This document shows, one piece after another, positions 15,660 through 25,029 of a stretch of 64,000 nucleotides of DNA. How positions within the stretch are numbered: position 1 is the stretch's first letter; each line of letters opens with the position of its first letter. This DNA is from Pseudarthrobacter sulfonivorans. Its GTDB lineage: Bacteria > Actinomycetota > Actinomycetes > Actinomycetales > Micrococcaceae. Made by a program: the position numbers and the translations under genes. The DNA lies in the NCBI RefSeq assembly GCF_024391045.1, contig NZ_JANFCZ010000014.1, positions 1 to 64,000 of the forward strand. The letters are read 5' to 3'. The notes under the pieces are model-generated. The model was not told the origin of the DNA and did no database searches. It saw nothing but the letters and a program-made list of their open reading frames with translations.

Positions 15660-17096
15660 ATGACTTCAACACCCAGTACCCGCTTCAACGGCCCCCGTCC
15701 CCGCCTGCTGATCAGCGCCTTCGTGATGAACACCACCAGCCACATCATGGGCGGCCAGTGGCGGCGCCCCGAGGCGCAGCAGCACCAGTTCAACGAACTC
15801 GCGCTGTGGACGGACCTGGCCCGCCAGCTCGAAGACGCCAAGTTTGACGCGATCTTTTTCGCCGACGTCGTAGGGCTCTACGGCGATTACGACGGCGGGT
15901 GGGCGTCGCTGCTGAAAAAGGGCCTGCAGGTGCCGTCCAACGACCCCCTGATCCTGCTGTCCGCGCTCGCGGTGGGAACGAAGGACATCGGACTGGCCGC
16001 CACGTCGTCGGTGATCCAGAGCCACCCCTTCCAGTTCGCCCGGCAGATGTCCACCCTGGACCACCTCAGCAACGGCCGCGTGGCCTGGAACATCGTCACC
16101 AGCGTGCTGGAAAACGCGCACCGGAACTTCAACGCCACCGAGCTGACGAAGCACGACGAACGGTACGACTGGGCCGACGAATACGTCGAGGCGGCCTACA
16201 AGCTGTGGGAAGGCTCGTGGGAGGACGACGCCCTGCTCCTGGACAAGGAAAACGGCGTCCATGCCGACCCGGAAAAGGTCAGCAAGATCTACCACCGCGG
16301 GCCCCGGTACTCCATTGACGGGCCGCACCTTTCAGCGCCGTCGCAGCAGCGCACGCCGGTGCTCTTCCAGGCCGGCAGCTCCGGGCGCGGCCAGCAGTTC
16401 TGCGCTGCCAACGCGGAGGCCACCTTCACGTTGGCGCCGAACACGGACGTCGCCGCGAAGTACACGGCAGCCGTCCGCGAACAGGCAGCCGCCGCAGGGC
16501 GCCACCCGGATGACGTGAAGTTCCTCCAGGGCATGCATTTCGTGGTTGGCGGTACCGAAGCGGAGGCTAACCGCAAGGCGGCCGAGCTGGAGGAGACTCT
16601 GGACATTGAAGCCCTGCTGGCCCACGTGGGCGGCGGCTTCGGCGTCGATCTCGGCGGACTCCCGCTGGACACCCCGCTCGGCGACCTCGCCACCGAAGGC
16701 AGCCAGGGCCATCTTGAGGCCATCCGTGCTTCGGTTCGCGGCGGCAACCCCACGCTCCGCGATATTGCCCTGTACCGCAGCCGCGCCAACCGGGTGGTGG
16801 GCACGCCCGAACAGATCGCCAACCGCATCGAGGAGTGGCAGGACGCCGGCATCGACGGCATCAACATCATCAACCAGACCATTCCGGGTTCATACACGGA
16901 CTTCATCGAGGGCGTGCTCCCCGAACTGCGCAGCCGCGGCCTCGCCCAGACCGGGTACACGGCGGGAACCCTGCGCGAAAAGCTCTTCGGCGCAGGGCCG
17001 CGCCTCAACGACAGGCACCCCGCCGCAGCATTCCGCGGCGCCTTCACCGAATTCTCCGCAGCCGCGGAAAACAAGCCAGCCACCATCAGCGTTTAG
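15660..17096 (+). CDS. DszA/NtaA/SnaA-type flavin monooxygenase
   Basis: This 478-residue luciferase-like monooxygenase belongs to the NtaA/SnaA/DszA group. Its markers are LLISAFVMNTTSHIMGGQWRRP at the N-terminus, DAIFFADVVGLYGDY, HPFQFARQMSTLDHLSNGRVAWNIVTS, the HDERYDWADEY region, and PVLFQAGSSGRG. Group members use reduced FMN from a partner reductase to oxidise organosulfur or aminopolyacid substrates. Its position between metI and metQ, under a SAM riboswitch, points to cleavage of a methionine-like or sulfonyl compound imported by the transporter. The exact substrate cannot be read from sequence. The ATG at 15660 follows a GGAG about 9 bases upstream. Confidence 0.87.
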   Translation: MTSTPSTRFNGPRPRLLISAFVMNTTSHIMGGQWRRPEAQQHQFNELALWTDLARQLEDAKFDAIFFADVVGLYGDYDGGWASLLKKGLQVPSNDPLILLSALAVGTKDIGLAATSSVIQSHPFQFARQMSTLDHLSNGRVAWNIVTSVLENAHRNFNATELTKHDERYDWADEYVEAAYKLWEGSWEDDALLLDKENGVHADPEKVSKIYHRGPRYSIDGPHLSAPSQQRTPVLFQAGSSGRGQQFCAANAEATFTLAPNTDVAAKYTAAVREQAAAAGRHPDDVKFLQGMHFVVGGTEAEANRKAAELEETLDIEALLAHVGGGFGVDLGGLPLDTPLGDLATEGSQGHLEAIRASVRGGNPTLRDIALYRSRANRVVGTPEQIANRIEEWQDAGIDGINIINQTIPGSYTDFIEGVLPELRSRGLAQTGYTAGTLREKLFGAGPRLNDRHPAAAFRGAFTEFSAAAENKPATISV

Positions 17097-17122
17097 CCCG
17101 CACTTTTCAAAGGACCACATCC

Positions 17123-17995
17123 ATGCAGCGTAGAAGTTTCCTCAAGTATGCCCTCGCCGGTGCCGGCGCAGTTTCCGTTGCGGCGCTGACCGGCTGCGGC
17201 CTCGTCAATCCCGGCGGCGCCAGCGCGGCCGGCGGCGGCAAGACCATCAAGATCATCGTCACGGAATCCGCTCCGTACCAGGAACCCACCAAGATTGCCC
17301 AGAAACTGCTTGAAGCCAAGGGCTGGACCCTGGAACCCACCTACGTCACGGACATCATCCAGCCGAACCTGGCCGTGGCCAACGGTGAATTCGACGCCAA
17401 CTTCTTCCAGCACAACGCGTACCTGAGGCAGTTCAACCAGGACAAGAACCTGGAGAACGTGGGGCTTTTCTACGTGTACAGCGCGCCGGGCGGCATCTGG
17501 TCCGATAAGTACAAGTCCCTTGCCGAACTCCCGGACGGTGCAAAGATCGGCATCCCCGTGGATCCGGCCAACAACGGCCGTGCACTGTTCATGCTGCGCG
17601 ACGCCGGCCTGCTGGAACTCTCGGACGCCACGGTGATCCACACGTCGCAGAAGAACATCACGGCCAACCCGAAGAAGCTGCAGTTCGTCGAGGTGGACCA
17701 GCAGTCCCTCGCCAAGACGCTGCCGGATGTTGATGCCGGCTTCCTCGTGGCCCGGATGGCGGCAGACGCCAAGCACACCAAGGCGGACGCACTGGCCTTC
17801 GAATCGGACGCGGACCAGATTCCGTTCCGGATTGTGGTGGCCGGACGGAAGGACTTTGCCGGCTCGGAAAAGGCCAGCGCGCTCAAGGAAGCTTTCCAGT
17901 CCCCGGAGGTCAAGGCCTGGTTCGAGAGCTACCAGAACGGCATCCTGCCTACGCCGTGGGACCAGGACCCGGCCACCGACATCACCAAGCTCTAG
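17123..17995 (+). CDS. metQ: Methionine ABC transporter substrate-binding lipoprotein
   Basis: This 290-residue NlpA/MetQ-family binding protein delivers methionine or a related compound to MetNI. The N-terminus carries RRSFLK followed by a hydrophobic helix and a lipobox ALTGC with the lipidated C25. The RR pair makes Tat export possible. Mature-domain signatures include KIIVTESAPYQEP, EPTYVTDIIQPNLAVANGEFDANFFQHNAYL, and IGIPVDPANNGRALFMLRDAGLL. I chose the ATG at 17123, with AAAGGA upstream at about 9 bases; longer in-frame starts would erase the signal peptide. It belongs to the riboswitch operon. Confidence 0.92.
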   Translation: MQRRSFLKYALAGAGAVSVAALTGCGLVNPGGASAAGGGKTIKIIVTESAPYQEPTKIAQKLLEAKGWTLEPTYVTDIIQPNLAVANGEFDANFFQHNAYLRQFNQDKNLENVGLFYVYSAPGGIWSDKYKSLAELPDGAKIGIPVDPANNGRALFMLRDAGLLELSDATVIHTSQKNITANPKKLQFVEVDQQSLAKTLPDVDAGFLVARMAADAKHTKADALAFESDADQIPFRIVVAGRKDFAGSEKASALKEAFQSPEVKAWFESYQNGILPTPWDQDPATDITKL

Positions 17996-18031
17996 TCCCG
18001 CGCGGGCCCGTACCAGGAAGAGGGGGAACAC

Positions 18032-19267
18032 ATGACCTACGCAGCAGGCACCACAGCGCCGGCGCAGGAATCGGCCGAGGCCAAGTACCAGGGGCTGGCC
18101 GAGCGGTTTCGGCCGGTCTTTGCCCGCATAGCCGAGGGCTCACTGGCCCGTGAGCAGGACAGGGTCCTGCCGTTCGAGCCGGTCCGCTGGCTCAACGAGG
18201 CAGGCTTCGGGCGGCTGCGCGTGCCCGTGGAGCATGGCGGTGACGGCATTGGGTTCGAACCGTTCTTCCGGCTCCTGGTTGAACTGGCCGAGGCTGATTC
18301 GTCCGTGGCCCACCTGTACCGCTCCCACTTCGCCTTCGTGGAGACAGTGGGCCTGGAACCCGAGGAATTCCAGAACCGTTGGTATCCCAAAGTGGTGGCG
18401 GGCCAGATCTTCGGAAACGCCGCCACGGAACGCTCCGGAAACGTCCTCGGCGCCACCGGCACCACGCTCACCAGGAACGGTGAGAACTGGCTGCTCAACG
18501 GCAAAAAGTTCTACACGACGGGCACCATCTTCGCCGAGTGGATCGCAGTGACGGCAAGCACCGAGGGCGTCGAGGGCCGGCAGTACGCGGTGGTCAGCAC
18601 CACCCAGCCGGGCGTGGAGATCCTCGACGACTGGGACGGCTTCGGCCAGCAGCTCACGGGGACCGGCACCACCATCTTCCGCGACGCCGCCGTGCCGCAG
18701 GCCAACATCATTCAGCGCTCGGTGTCCACCACCCACGAGCCGGCGTTCTTCCAGCTGGTCCTGCTCGCCGTCCTCGCAGGGATCGGGCGGGCGGCGCTGG
18801 CCGATGCGCGGGCCTTGGTCCGCGACCGGAAGCGCACGTTCAACACCGGCTCCGGCGAGCTGTTCCGGCACGATCCGCTGATCCTCCAACTGGTCGGACA
18901 CCTTTCCGCCAAGGTGTTCGCCGCCGAGTCCGTGGTACTTGCCGCCGCGCGGGAGCTGGACGCCGCGGCAGACCAGGCACTGGACCTCACCCCGGAGCAG
19001 CGGTACACGCGGGGCGAAGTGGCCGTGGAAAAGGCGCAGCTGCTGGTGCCGGAACTGGTGCAGTCGGCTGCCCAGCAGCTCTTCGACACCACCGGGGCCT
19101 CGTCCACATCCAAGTCGAAGTCGCTGGACCGGCACTGGCGGAATGCCCGCACCGTGTCCACCCACAACCCGGCGGTGTTCAAGGCCCGGATCGTGGGAGA
19201 CCACGAGGTCAACGGCACCGTTCCCGAAGGCCTGCACAGCATCGGCGATGCACGCGCGGGAGCTTAG
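18032..19267 (+). CDS. Acyl-CoA dehydrogenase-fold flavoprotein, SfnB/DszC-like
   Basis: This 411-residue protein has the three-domain acyl-CoA dehydrogenase fold. An N-terminal helical region (LRVPVEHGGDGIGFEPFFRLL) is followed by the beta domain (FGNAATERSGNVLGATGT, LLNGKKFYTTG) and a helical C-terminus with DTTGASSTSKSKSLDRHWRNARTVSTHNP. The C-terminal DRHWRNARTxSxHNP motif is typical of the SfnB/DszC branch, which are flavin-dependent sulfur-compound oxygenases rather than fatty-acid dehydrogenases. GAGGGGG sits 7 bases before the ATG. As the last gene of the riboswitch operon, it probably oxidises an organosulfur substrate together with the DszA-type enzyme. Confidence 0.85.
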   Translation: MTYAAGTTAPAQESAEAKYQGLAERFRPVFARIAEGSLAREQDRVLPFEPVRWLNEAGFGRLRVPVEHGGDGIGFEPFFRLLVELAEADSSVAHLYRSHFAFVETVGLEPEEFQNRWYPKVVAGQIFGNAATERSGNVLGATGTTLTRNGENWLLNGKKFYTTGTIFAEWIAVTASTEGVEGRQYAVVSTTQPGVEILDDWDGFGQQLTGTGTTIFRDAAVPQANIIQRSVSTTHEPAFFQLVLLAVLAGIGRAALADARALVRDRKRTFNTGSGELFRHDPLILQLVGHLSAKVFAAESVVLAAARELDAAADQALDLTPEQRYTRGEVAVEKAQLLVPELVQSAAQQLFDTTGASSTSKSKSLDRHWRNARTVSTHNPAVFKARIVGDHEVNGTVPEGLHSIGDARAGA

Positions 19268-19326
19268 GGCCGCGGTTAGCCCATGCCGGTGAGGGAACGC
19301 AGATGAGCCGGAGGGCGGCGGACGGA

Positions 19327-19332
19327 TAGGCT
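19327..19332 (+). promoter_or_regulatory. Candidate -10 (TAGGCT) for a leaderless transcript
   Basis: TAGGCT lies 6 bases before the ATG at 19339, and there is no Shine-Dalgarno. The arrangement is identical to the site at 12293-12298. Confidence 0.55.
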
Positions 19333-19338
19333 CGTGCC

Positions 19339-19758
19339 ATGGACGCTGCTGCACTCCGGGAGATCTGCCTGGGTTTTCCCGGTGCTTACGAGGACTTTCC
19401 CTTCGGCCCGGAGACGTCAGTCTTCAAGGTCCGCGCCGCCGTCTCCGGCGGCGCGCGGCACGAAGCAAAAATGTTCGCGTCGGCCGCGCTGGATGCCCGT
19501 GACCTGTCGGTCAGCCTCAAATGCGAGCCTGCGCTGGCCGAACAGCTCCGTGCCGCCCACCCCGAAATTACCGGGGCCTGGCATATGAACAAGATCCATT
19601 GGAACGGCGTCCGGCTGGACGGTGCATTGCCGGATGACATGGTCCGGGACATGGTGGAGGACTCCTACGACCTCGTGGTTGCCACCCTGAGCCGTAAACA
19701 GCAGGAACAGCTCGGCTGGGCCCGGCTGTCCGGTTCCCGGGACAAATCCCTTGGCTGA
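19339..19758 (+). CDS. MmcQ/YjbR family protein
   Basis: This 139-residue protein fits the MmcQ/YjbR family (CyaY-like double-wing fold). It opens with ALREICLGFPGAYEDFPFGPETSVFKV, then shows LSVSLKCEPALAEQLRAAHP and TGAWHMNKIHWNGVRLDGALPDDMVRDMVEDSYDLV. These patterns are typical of the family, whose function is unproven; DNA binding has been proposed for some members. The gene appears to be transcribed leaderless from a TAGGCT 6 bases upstream. Its stop overlaps the TTG start of the next gene, so the two are probably co-translated. Confidence 0.83.
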   Translation: MDAAALREICLGFPGAYEDFPFGPETSVFKVRAAVSGGARHEAKMFASAALDARDLSVSLKCEPALAEQLRAAHPEITGAWHMNKIHWNGVRLDGALPDDMVRDMVEDSYDLVVATLSRKQQEQLGWARLSGSRDKSLG

Positions 19759-20299
19759 CAAGCGCCTGGCGGGCGGCCGGCTCGATTACCCCGGCGTGGG
19801 CGCCACCGAGGACGGCCGCCCGCCCGCCGGATTCCCTTGCCTGGTATCGCAGGCCTACCTCGGCGACGGAATGGAACTGTACCGCCGGGTGGCTCAGGGA
19901 ATCCTCACGTGGGAACTGCAAAGGCGGGCGGGCCTGCGCGTCAGGGCCGAGTCCGCCGTCGTCATTCCGGGAACGCGCGTGGTGAGCGGGTTCGGTGCCG
20001 GACCGTTCCGGATCAACGCCCCGTGTGAAGTCGTGTGGGTCCGGCGTCCGCTGGCGGCAGACGGTCCACAGTCCGCGGGATTCGGCTACGGCACCCTGCC
20101 CGGGCACCCGGCGCGCGGCGAAGAAGCCTTCGAAGTGGAGATCGACGATACCGGCAGGGTGTTCCTGAAAATTACAGCTTTCAGCAGGCCGTCCAACTGG
20201 TTCTACCGCCTGGGCGGCGTGGTGACCAGGGCGGCGCAGAGGCACGTCACTTCGCGATACGTTGAAGGGGCACGCCAACTCGCCGCAGGTGAAAGCTGA
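19751..20299 (+). CDS. DUF1990 family protein
   Basis: This 182-residue protein matches DUF1990. It has LDYPGVGATEDGRPPAGF at the N-terminus, GMELYRRVAQGILTWELQRRAGLRV in the first third, and FGYGTLPGHPARGEEAFEVEIDDTGRVFLKITAFSRPSNWFYRLGG near the end (shown here as consecutive family motifs). The fold is thought to resemble START/SRPBCC lipid-binding proteins, which would fit a role with a hydrophobic ligand; this is inference. The start is a TTG at 19751 that overlaps the upstream stop. A later start would remove the conserved GRLDYPG segment, so the TTG is preferred. Confidence 0.78.
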   Translation: MADKRLAGGRLDYPGVGATEDGRPPAGFPCLVSQAYLGDGMELYRRVAQGILTWELQRRAGLRVRAESAVVIPGTRVVSGFGAGPFRINAPCEVVWVRRPLAADGPQSAGFGYGTLPGHPARGEEAFEVEIDDTGRVFLKITAFSRPSNWFYRLGGVVTRAAQRHVTSRYVEGARQLAAGES

Positions 20300-20313
20300 T
20301 CAGGAGAAGGTAC

Positions 20314-20943
20314 ATGCTGGACCAAGTGACCCTTGACCGACTATGGAAGTTCGGCGACCCCGGGCTGTCCGAACAGCGATTCCGGGACGCCCTCGCCGAC
20401 CCCACCTACAACACCGACGAAAAAGCCGAACTTGCCACACAGCTGGGCCGCGCCATTGGCCTGCAGGGCCGCTACGAGGAAGCCGATGCCCTGCTGGACT
20501 CAATTGATGGCGAGGATGAGCCCACCGTCGGAGTCCGCATCCTGCTTGAACGCGGGCGGCTCCTGAACTCCAGCGGCCACGCGGCCATGGCGGTGCCGCT
20601 GTTTGAGCAGGCCGCCGAACTGGGGGACCACCTCGGTGACGAATTCCTCGCCGTGGACGCGCTGCACATGCTCGCCGTGGCCGACTCCGCGCACGCGGAA
20701 GCCTGGACCAGGAGTGCGCTCGAGTACGCCTCCACCGCCCATGACCCGCACACCCGGCGCTGGATGGCCGGGCTGCACAACAAATTAGGCTGGATGCTGC
20801 ACGCTTCAGGCCGGTTCACTCAGGCGCTGGTGGAGTTCCAGCTGGCGGAGCAGTGGGCCGAGCAGGCCGGCACCCCGGCGGAACGGCAGAACGCACGCGA
20901 GGCCATCCTCGCCTGTGAACTCGACATGGCCGCGGCTGAGTAA
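20314..20943 (+). CDS. TPR-like helical repeat protein
   Basis: This 209-residue protein consists of helical pairs that look like tetratricopeptide repeats: ELATQLGRAIGLQGRYEEADALLDSI, GRLLNSSGHAAMAVPLFEQAAELG and NKLGWMLHASGRFTQALVEFQLAEQWAEQAG all have the small-residue and aromatic spacing of TPRs. No catalytic motif is seen, so it is most likely a protein-interaction scaffold. GGAGAAGG lies about 6 bases before the ATG at 20314. It is followed 31 bases later by the monooxygenase-fold gene and is probably co-transcribed with it. Confidence 0.72.
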   Translation: MLDQVTLDRLWKFGDPGLSEQRFRDALADPTYNTDEKAELATQLGRAIGLQGRYEEADALLDSIDGEDEPTVGVRILLERGRLLNSSGHAAMAVPLFEQAAELGDHLGDEFLAVDALHMLAVADSAHAEAWTRSALEYASTAHDPHTRRWMAGLHNKLGWMLHASGRFTQALVEFQLAEQWAEQAGTPAERQNAREAILACELDMAAAE

Positions 20944-20974
20944 TTCACCCATCACCGAACGGAAGGAAAATCCC

Positions 20975-21292
20975 ATGATCTTTATTGTGGTCAAGTTCAA
21001 GGTCAAGCCCGACTGGTCCGAGCGCTGGCTCGGCCTGGTGGACAGCTTCACGAAGGCTACCCGGGAGGAGCCAGGCAACCTGTGGTTTGACTGGTCCCGC
21101 AGCGTGGACGACCCCAACGAATTCGTGCTGGTTGAAGCCTTCAAGGACGATGCCGCCGGGGACCACGTCAACAGTGCCCACTTCAAGCAGGCCATGGCGG
21201 ACATGCGCCCGGCGCTGGTGGCCACCCCGCGGATTGTCAGCCGCCAGATCGACGGCGACGGCTGGGACAGGATGGGAGAACTCACCATCTGA
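20975..21292 (+). CDS. Antibiotic biosynthesis monooxygenase (ABM) domain protein
   Basis: This 105-residue protein is a single ABM ferredoxin-like domain: FIVVKFKVKPDWSERWLGLVD, the central EEPGNLWFDWSRSVDDPNEFVLVEAFKD, and the HVNSAHFKQAMADM helix. Relatives include YgiN-type quinol monooxygenases and heme-degrading enzymes. The HVNSxHF histidine pattern is typical of the wider family, and no specific substrate can be assigned. GGAAGG sits about 9 bases before the ATG at 20975. Its stop codon shares a base with the start of the DUF503 gene (TGATG). Confidence 0.83.
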   Translation: MIFIVVKFKVKPDWSERWLGLVDSFTKATREEPGNLWFDWSRSVDDPNEFVLVEAFKDDAAGDHVNSAHFKQAMADMRPALVATPRIVSRQIDGDGWDRMGELTI

Positions 21293-21585
21293 TGTGGATC
21301 GGCTGGATCGAATTCGACATCCTCCTGGGCGACGTCCAGAGCCTGAAGGAGAAACGCTCGGTCATCAGGCCGCTGCTGGCCGAGGTCAAGCGCCGCTTCG
21401 AGGTCTCGGTTGCGGAGGTGGGGGACCACGACCAGTACCGGCGCTCGCAGGTGGGCGCCGGCCTGGTGTCAGCGGACCGGGCGCACCTCGTGGAGGTGCT
21501 CACCGCCGTCGAACGCTTTGTGGCCGCGCGGCCCGAGTTTGAGCTGCTCAGTGCCCGGCAGCGGGAGCTTCACAGCGAGGATTAA
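21292..21585 (+). CDS. DUF503 family protein (YlxP-like)
   Basis: This 97-residue protein matches DUF503: WIGWIEFDILLGDVQSLKEKRSVIRPLLAEVKRRFEVSVAEVGDHDQ (read as successive motifs) is diagnostic, especially the SLKEKR helix. YlxP-type members are often near nusA-infB-rbfA and are linked to ribosome assembly, but here the gene is next to an ABM-domain gene instead. It starts one base inside the upstream stop. It ends just before the long hairpin at 21588-21650, which separates it from the convergent purL. Confidence 0.86.
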   Translation: MWIGWIEFDILLGDVQSLKEKRSVIRPLLAEVKRRFEVSVAEVGDHDQYRRSQVGAGLVSADRAHLVEVLTAVERFVAARPEFELLSARQRELHSED

Positions 21586-21587
21586 AC

Positions 21588-21650
21588 CAACGCGGGGTCA
21601 CTTAACGCCCATCCCAAAGGGATTATTGGGCGGTAAGTGACCCCACGTTG
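21588..21650. repeat. Dispersed long hairpin, copy 2 (bidirectional terminator)
   Basis: A 24-base arm (21588-21611) pairs with 21627-21650 with two mismatches. The outer arms are CAACGCGGGGTCACTT and AAGTGACCCCACGTTG. The loop contains a small TCCC/GGGA sub-hairpin. It lies between the convergent DUF503 and purL genes and is homologous in its outer arms to the hairpins at 446-500 and 35418-35480. Confidence 0.85.
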
Positions 21651-21663
21651 TATTTCGGAAGGG

Positions 21664-23982
21664 TTAGCCGAAGTACTTCGGCAGCGTGCCTTCGTGGGCT
21701 TCGCGGAGGGCATCGAGGGACAGGGCGTCCACGCCGTTGATCTCCAGCTGGCCGCTGGCTGCGTCCACCACGCCGATACGGGTGTGGGCGAAGCCGCGGG
21801 CAGTGCACATGTCCTGGAAGCGGACTTCCTCGGACCGGGGGACGCCCACGACGGCGCGGCCCTGGGTCTCGGAGAACAGCGCGGTGAACAGGTCAACGCC
21901 GTCGCGGTCCATCACGTCCTGCAGGGCGATCCGGGCACCCACGCCGTAGCGCAGGGAGGACTCCACGAGGGCTGCCGCGAGGCCGCCTTCGGAGAGGTCG
22001 TGCGCGGAGTCAACCATGCCGTCGCGGGAAGCGTTGATCAGGATCTCACCCAGTGCACGCTCCGTGGCCAGGTCAACCTTGGGCGGCTGCCCGCCGAGGT
22101 GGCCGCGCATGTTGGCCCACTCGGAACCGTCCAGCTCGGCAGCGGTGGTACCCAGCAGGTAGATGGCCTGGCCATCTTCACGCCAGCCCGACGGCGTGCG
22201 GCGGGCGACGTCGTCGAGCTTGCCCAGGACCGCCACCACGGGGGAGGGGTGGATGGGCGTGGTGCCCGTCTGGTTGTACAGCGATACGTTGCCGCCGGTG
22301 ACCGGGATGCCCAGCTCCATGCAGGCGTCGGACAGGCCGCGGATGGCCTCGGCGAGCTGCCACATGACGTCCGGGTCCTCGGGGGAGCCGAAGTTCAGGC
22401 AGTCGCTGACGGCCATCGGCACAGCACCGGAGGTGGCCACGTTGCGGTACGCCTCGGCCAGGGCCAGCTGCGCACCGAAGTACGGGTCAAGATAGGTGTA
22501 ACGGCCGTTGGCATCGGTGGCCAGGGCGACGCCCAGGCCGGTTTCCTCATCCACACGGACCACGCCGGCATCGTCCGGGAACGCCATGGCGGTGTTGCCG
22601 CCCACGTAGCGGTCGTACTGGTTGGTGATCCAGGCCTTGGAGCACATGTTCGGCGAGGCCACGAGTTCGGTCACGGCCGCGGCGAGCTCGGCCGGAGCGG
22701 CGGGGCGGCCGGCATCCTGCACCGAACCGGTGAAAGTATCGGCCTGGATCGAGTCCTGCCAGGACGGACGGGCGTACGGACGGTCGTAGACCGGGCCGTC
22801 GTGTGCCACGGTGCGCGGGTCAACGTCCACGATGACTTCGCCGTCCCAGGTGATGATCAGGCGGCCGGTGTCGGTAACTTCGCCGAGCCAGGAGTACTCC
22901 ACGGCCCACTTGTCCATCACAGCTTCGAAAGCTGCAATGTTCTCCGGTGTGACCACGGCCATCATGCGTTCCTGCGACTCGGACATCAGGATCTCACCCG
23001 GGGTGAGCGTGGGGTCGCGCAGCAGGACGGAGGTCAGCTCAACCTGCATGCCGCCGTCGCCGTTGGAGGCCAACTCGGACGTGGCGCAGGAGATGCCCGC
23101 GGCGCCGAGGTCCTGGATGCCCTCAACCAAAGAGCCCTTGAAGAGCTCCAGACAGCACTCGATGAGGACCTTCTCCGCGAAGGGGTCGCCCACCTGGACG
23201 GCGGGGCGCTTGGACGGCTTGGTGTCGTCGAAGGACTCCGAGGCGAGCACCGAGGCGCCGCCGATGCCGTCACCACCGGTGCGGGCACCGAACAGGACTA
23301 CCTTGTTGCCCTTGCCCGAGGCGTTGGCCAGGCGGATGTCCTCGTGGCGCATGACGCCCACGGCCAGCGCGTTCACCAGCGGGTTGCCCTGGTAGATGGA
23401 GTCGAACACCATTTCGCCGCCGATGTTCGGCAGGCCCAGTGAGTTGCCGTAGCCGCCGATGCCGGCAACGGCACCGTGCATCACGCGGGCGGTGTCCGGG
23501 TGGTCAATGGCGCCGAAGCGCAGCGGATCCATGACGGCCACGGGGCGGGCGCCCATGGAGATGATGTCGCGGACAATGCCGCCAATGCCGGTGGCAGCAC
23601 CCTGGTAGGGCTCCACGAACGACGGCGAGTTGTGCGACTCGATCTTGAAGGTCACGGCCCAGCCGTCCCCAAGGTTGGTCACGCCGGCGTTTTCGCCAAT
23701 GCCCACCAGCATGTCCTTCTTCATCTCCGGCGTCACCTTGTCGCCGAACTGGCGCAGGTGGTTCTTGGAGGACTTGTAGGAGCAGTGTTCGCTCCACATG
23801 ACGGAGTACATGGCCAGCTCGGCGCCGGTGGGGCGGCGGCCCAGGACCTTCACGACCTCGTCGAACTCGTTCTGCTTCAGGCCCAGTTCGGCCCAGGGCA
23901 GTTCGGTGTCCGGGGTCTTGGCGGCGTTCTCGACGGTGTCGATGTTGAACTTCTTGCCGACAGTTTCAGCTGAGGTGGTCAC
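21664..23982 (-). CDS. purL: Phosphoribosylformylglycinamidine synthase subunit PurL
   Basis: This 772-residue small-type PurL uses ATP and ammonia to convert FGAR to FGAM, the fourth step of purine synthesis. It receives ammonia from PurQ, with PurS as bridge. Signatures seen include [16 protein letters not shown] near residue 60, [27 protein letters not shown] (ATP/metal region, split), [16 protein letters not shown] and [12 protein letters not shown]. The length fits PurL proteins that work with PurS and PurQ, not the fused 1300-residue type. The start overlaps the purQ stop by 4 bases (ATGA), and the order purS-purQ-purL is standard. Confidence 0.96.
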   Translation of the reverse strand: MTTSAETVGKKFNIDTVENAAKTPDTELPWAELGLKQNEFDEVVKVLGRRPTGAELAMYSVMWSEHCSYKSSKNHLRQFGDKVTPEMKKDMLVGIGENAGVTNLGDGWAVTFKIESHNSPSFVEPYQGAATGIGGIVRDIISMGARPVAVMDPLRFGAIDHPDTARVMHGAVAGIGGYGNSLGLPNIGGEMVFDSIYQGNPLVNALAVGVMRHEDIRLANASGKGNKVVLFGARTGGDGIGGASVLASESFDDTKPSKRPAVQVGDPFAEKVLIECCLELFKGSLVEGIQDLGAAGISCATSELASNGDGGMQVELTSVLLRDPTLTPGEILMSESQERMMAVVTPENIAAFEAVMDKWAVEYSWLGEVTDTGRLIITWDGEVIVDVDPRTVAHDGPVYDRPYARPSWQDSIQADTFTGSVQDAGRPAAPAELAAAVTELVASPNMCSKAWITNQYDRYVGGNTAMAFPDDAGVVRVDEETGLGVALATDANGRYTYLDPYFGAQLALAEAYRNVATSGAVPMAVSDCLNFGSPEDPDVMWQLAEAIRGLSDACMELGIPVTGGNVSLYNQTGTTPIHPSPVVAVLGKLDDVARRTPSGWREDGQAIYLLGTTAAELDGSEWANMRGHLGGQPPKVDLATERALGEILINASRDGMVDSAHDLSEGGLAAALVESSLRYGVGARIALQDVMDRDGVDLFTALFSETQGRAVVGVPRSEEVRFQDMCTARGFAHTRIGVVDAASGQLEINGVDALSLDALREAHEGTLPKYFG

Positions 23983-24776
23983 TTGGAGCCTCCCACAATC
24001 GTGTTCAAAACGGAGGTAAAGAAGCCGAGGCCGTCGGTCTCGTTCCCGCCGGTTCCGGCGGAGCCGGCCCCAACAGCCTCTGGTCCGAAGCCAACTTCCA
24101 CCGCGTGTTCCGGGTGCGGCATGAGACCCACCACGTTGCCGGCGGCGTTGGAGATGCCGGCGATGTCCCGGCGTGAGCCGTTCGGGTTGAAGCCCACGTA
24201 ACGGAAGACCACGCGGCCCTCGGCCTCCAGGGCGTCCAGGACCTTCTCGTCGGCGATGTACTGGCCGTCCTGGTTCTTCAGCGGCACAGTGATTTCCTGG
24301 CCGGCCTCATAGTCAAGGGTCCAGGCCGTGTTGCTGTTTTCGACACGCAGCACCTGGTCGCGGCACATGAACTTCAGGTGGTCGTTCTTGATCATGGAAC
24401 CGGGCAGCAGGTGCGATTCGGTCAGGATCTGGAAGCCGTTGCAGATACCCAGGACGGGCAGCTTGGCGTCGGAGTTGGCGGCGTCGATGATTTTGGACAT
24501 CAGCGGCGCGAAGCGGGCAATGGCGCCGGCACGGAGGTAGTCACCGTACGAGAATCCGCCGGGAATCACGACGGCGTCAACGTCACCAAGGGTGGTGTCC
24601 GCATGCCAGAGCGGCACCGCGGTACCGCCGGCCAGCCGGACAGCACGCACGGCGTCGCGGTCGTCCAGGGTGCCGGGGAAGGTGACGACGCCGATTTTGG
24701 CACCCGCGAGCTCGCGGGCACCGGAAGCGTCAGCGGCCACGGCAGTGGCCTCGCCGATCAGGGGAAGCTCAGTCAT
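23979..24776 (-). CDS. purQ: Phosphoribosylformylglycinamidine synthase subunit PurQ
   Basis: PurQ is the glutaminase of the FGAM synthase complex. The 265-residue class I amidotransferase has the nucleophile C112 in VLGICNGFQ and the His of the catalytic dyad in [10 protein letters not shown] near residue 232. Residues 27-45 ([19 protein letters not shown]) are the usual PurQ beginning, so this protein carries about 20 extra N-terminal residues. I chose the ATG at 24776 because it lies one base after the purS stop with GAGG about 8 bases upstream. A start at the usual PurQ beginning would lack a suitable codon. Confidence 0.95.
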   Translation of the reverse strand: MTELPLIGEATAVAADASGARELAGAKIGVVTFPGTLDDRDAVRAVRLAGGTAVPLWHADTTLGDVDAVVIPGGFSYGDYLRAGAIARFAPLMSKIIDAANSDAKLPVLGICNGFQILTESHLLPGSMIKNDHLKFMCRDQVLRVENSNTAWTLDYEAGQEITVPLKNQDGQYIADEKVLDALEAEGRVVFRYVGFNPNGSRRDIAGISNAAGNVVGLMPHPEHAVEVGFGPEAVGAGSAGTGGNETDGLGFFTSVLNTIVGGSK

Positions 24777-24777
24777 C

Positions 24778-25029
24778 TCAGGCCTCGACGACCTCGACGT
24801 TAACAACGTCTTCGATCACGGGGTTGGACAGCAGGGTCTCGGCGGCTTCGCGGGCCTGGGCCAGGATTGCGTCGGTCACCTCGCCGTCAACCGTCAGTTC
24901 GAAGCGCTTGCCCTGGCGGACAGAGCTAAAGCCGGTGAAGCCCAGACGGGGGAGTGCACCCACGATGGCCTTCCCCTGCGGGTCCAGAATCTCGGGCTTG
25001 GGCATGACGTCAACAACGATCCGGGGCAT
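24778..25029 (-). CDS. purS: Phosphoribosylformylglycinamidine synthase subunit PurS
   Basis: This 83-residue protein is the small structural subunit that joins PurQ to PurL and helps channel ammonia. The family pattern [25 protein letters not shown] and the central VRQGKRFEL are clear, and the size is standard. It is the first gene of the purS-purQ-purL operon. The ATG at 25029 has AGGAGT about 6 bases upstream. The roughly 290-base region above it, up to the next plus-strand gene, should hold the operon promoter; I see no purine riboswitch there. Confidence 0.95.
   Translation of the reverse strand: MPRIVVDVMPKPEILDPQGKAIVGALPRLGFTGFSSVRQGKRFELTVDGEVTDAILAQAREAAETLLSNPVIEDVVNVEVVEA

Noticed and set aside
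21637-23442. A 601-codon open frame antisense to purL, and a similar 716-codon frame antisense to acs (9861-12011)
   Set aside because: Long antisense frames are common in GC-rich genes because the opposite frame avoids stops. Both are His/Val/Gly-rich with no family motif, and each lies opposite a clearly recognised enzyme.
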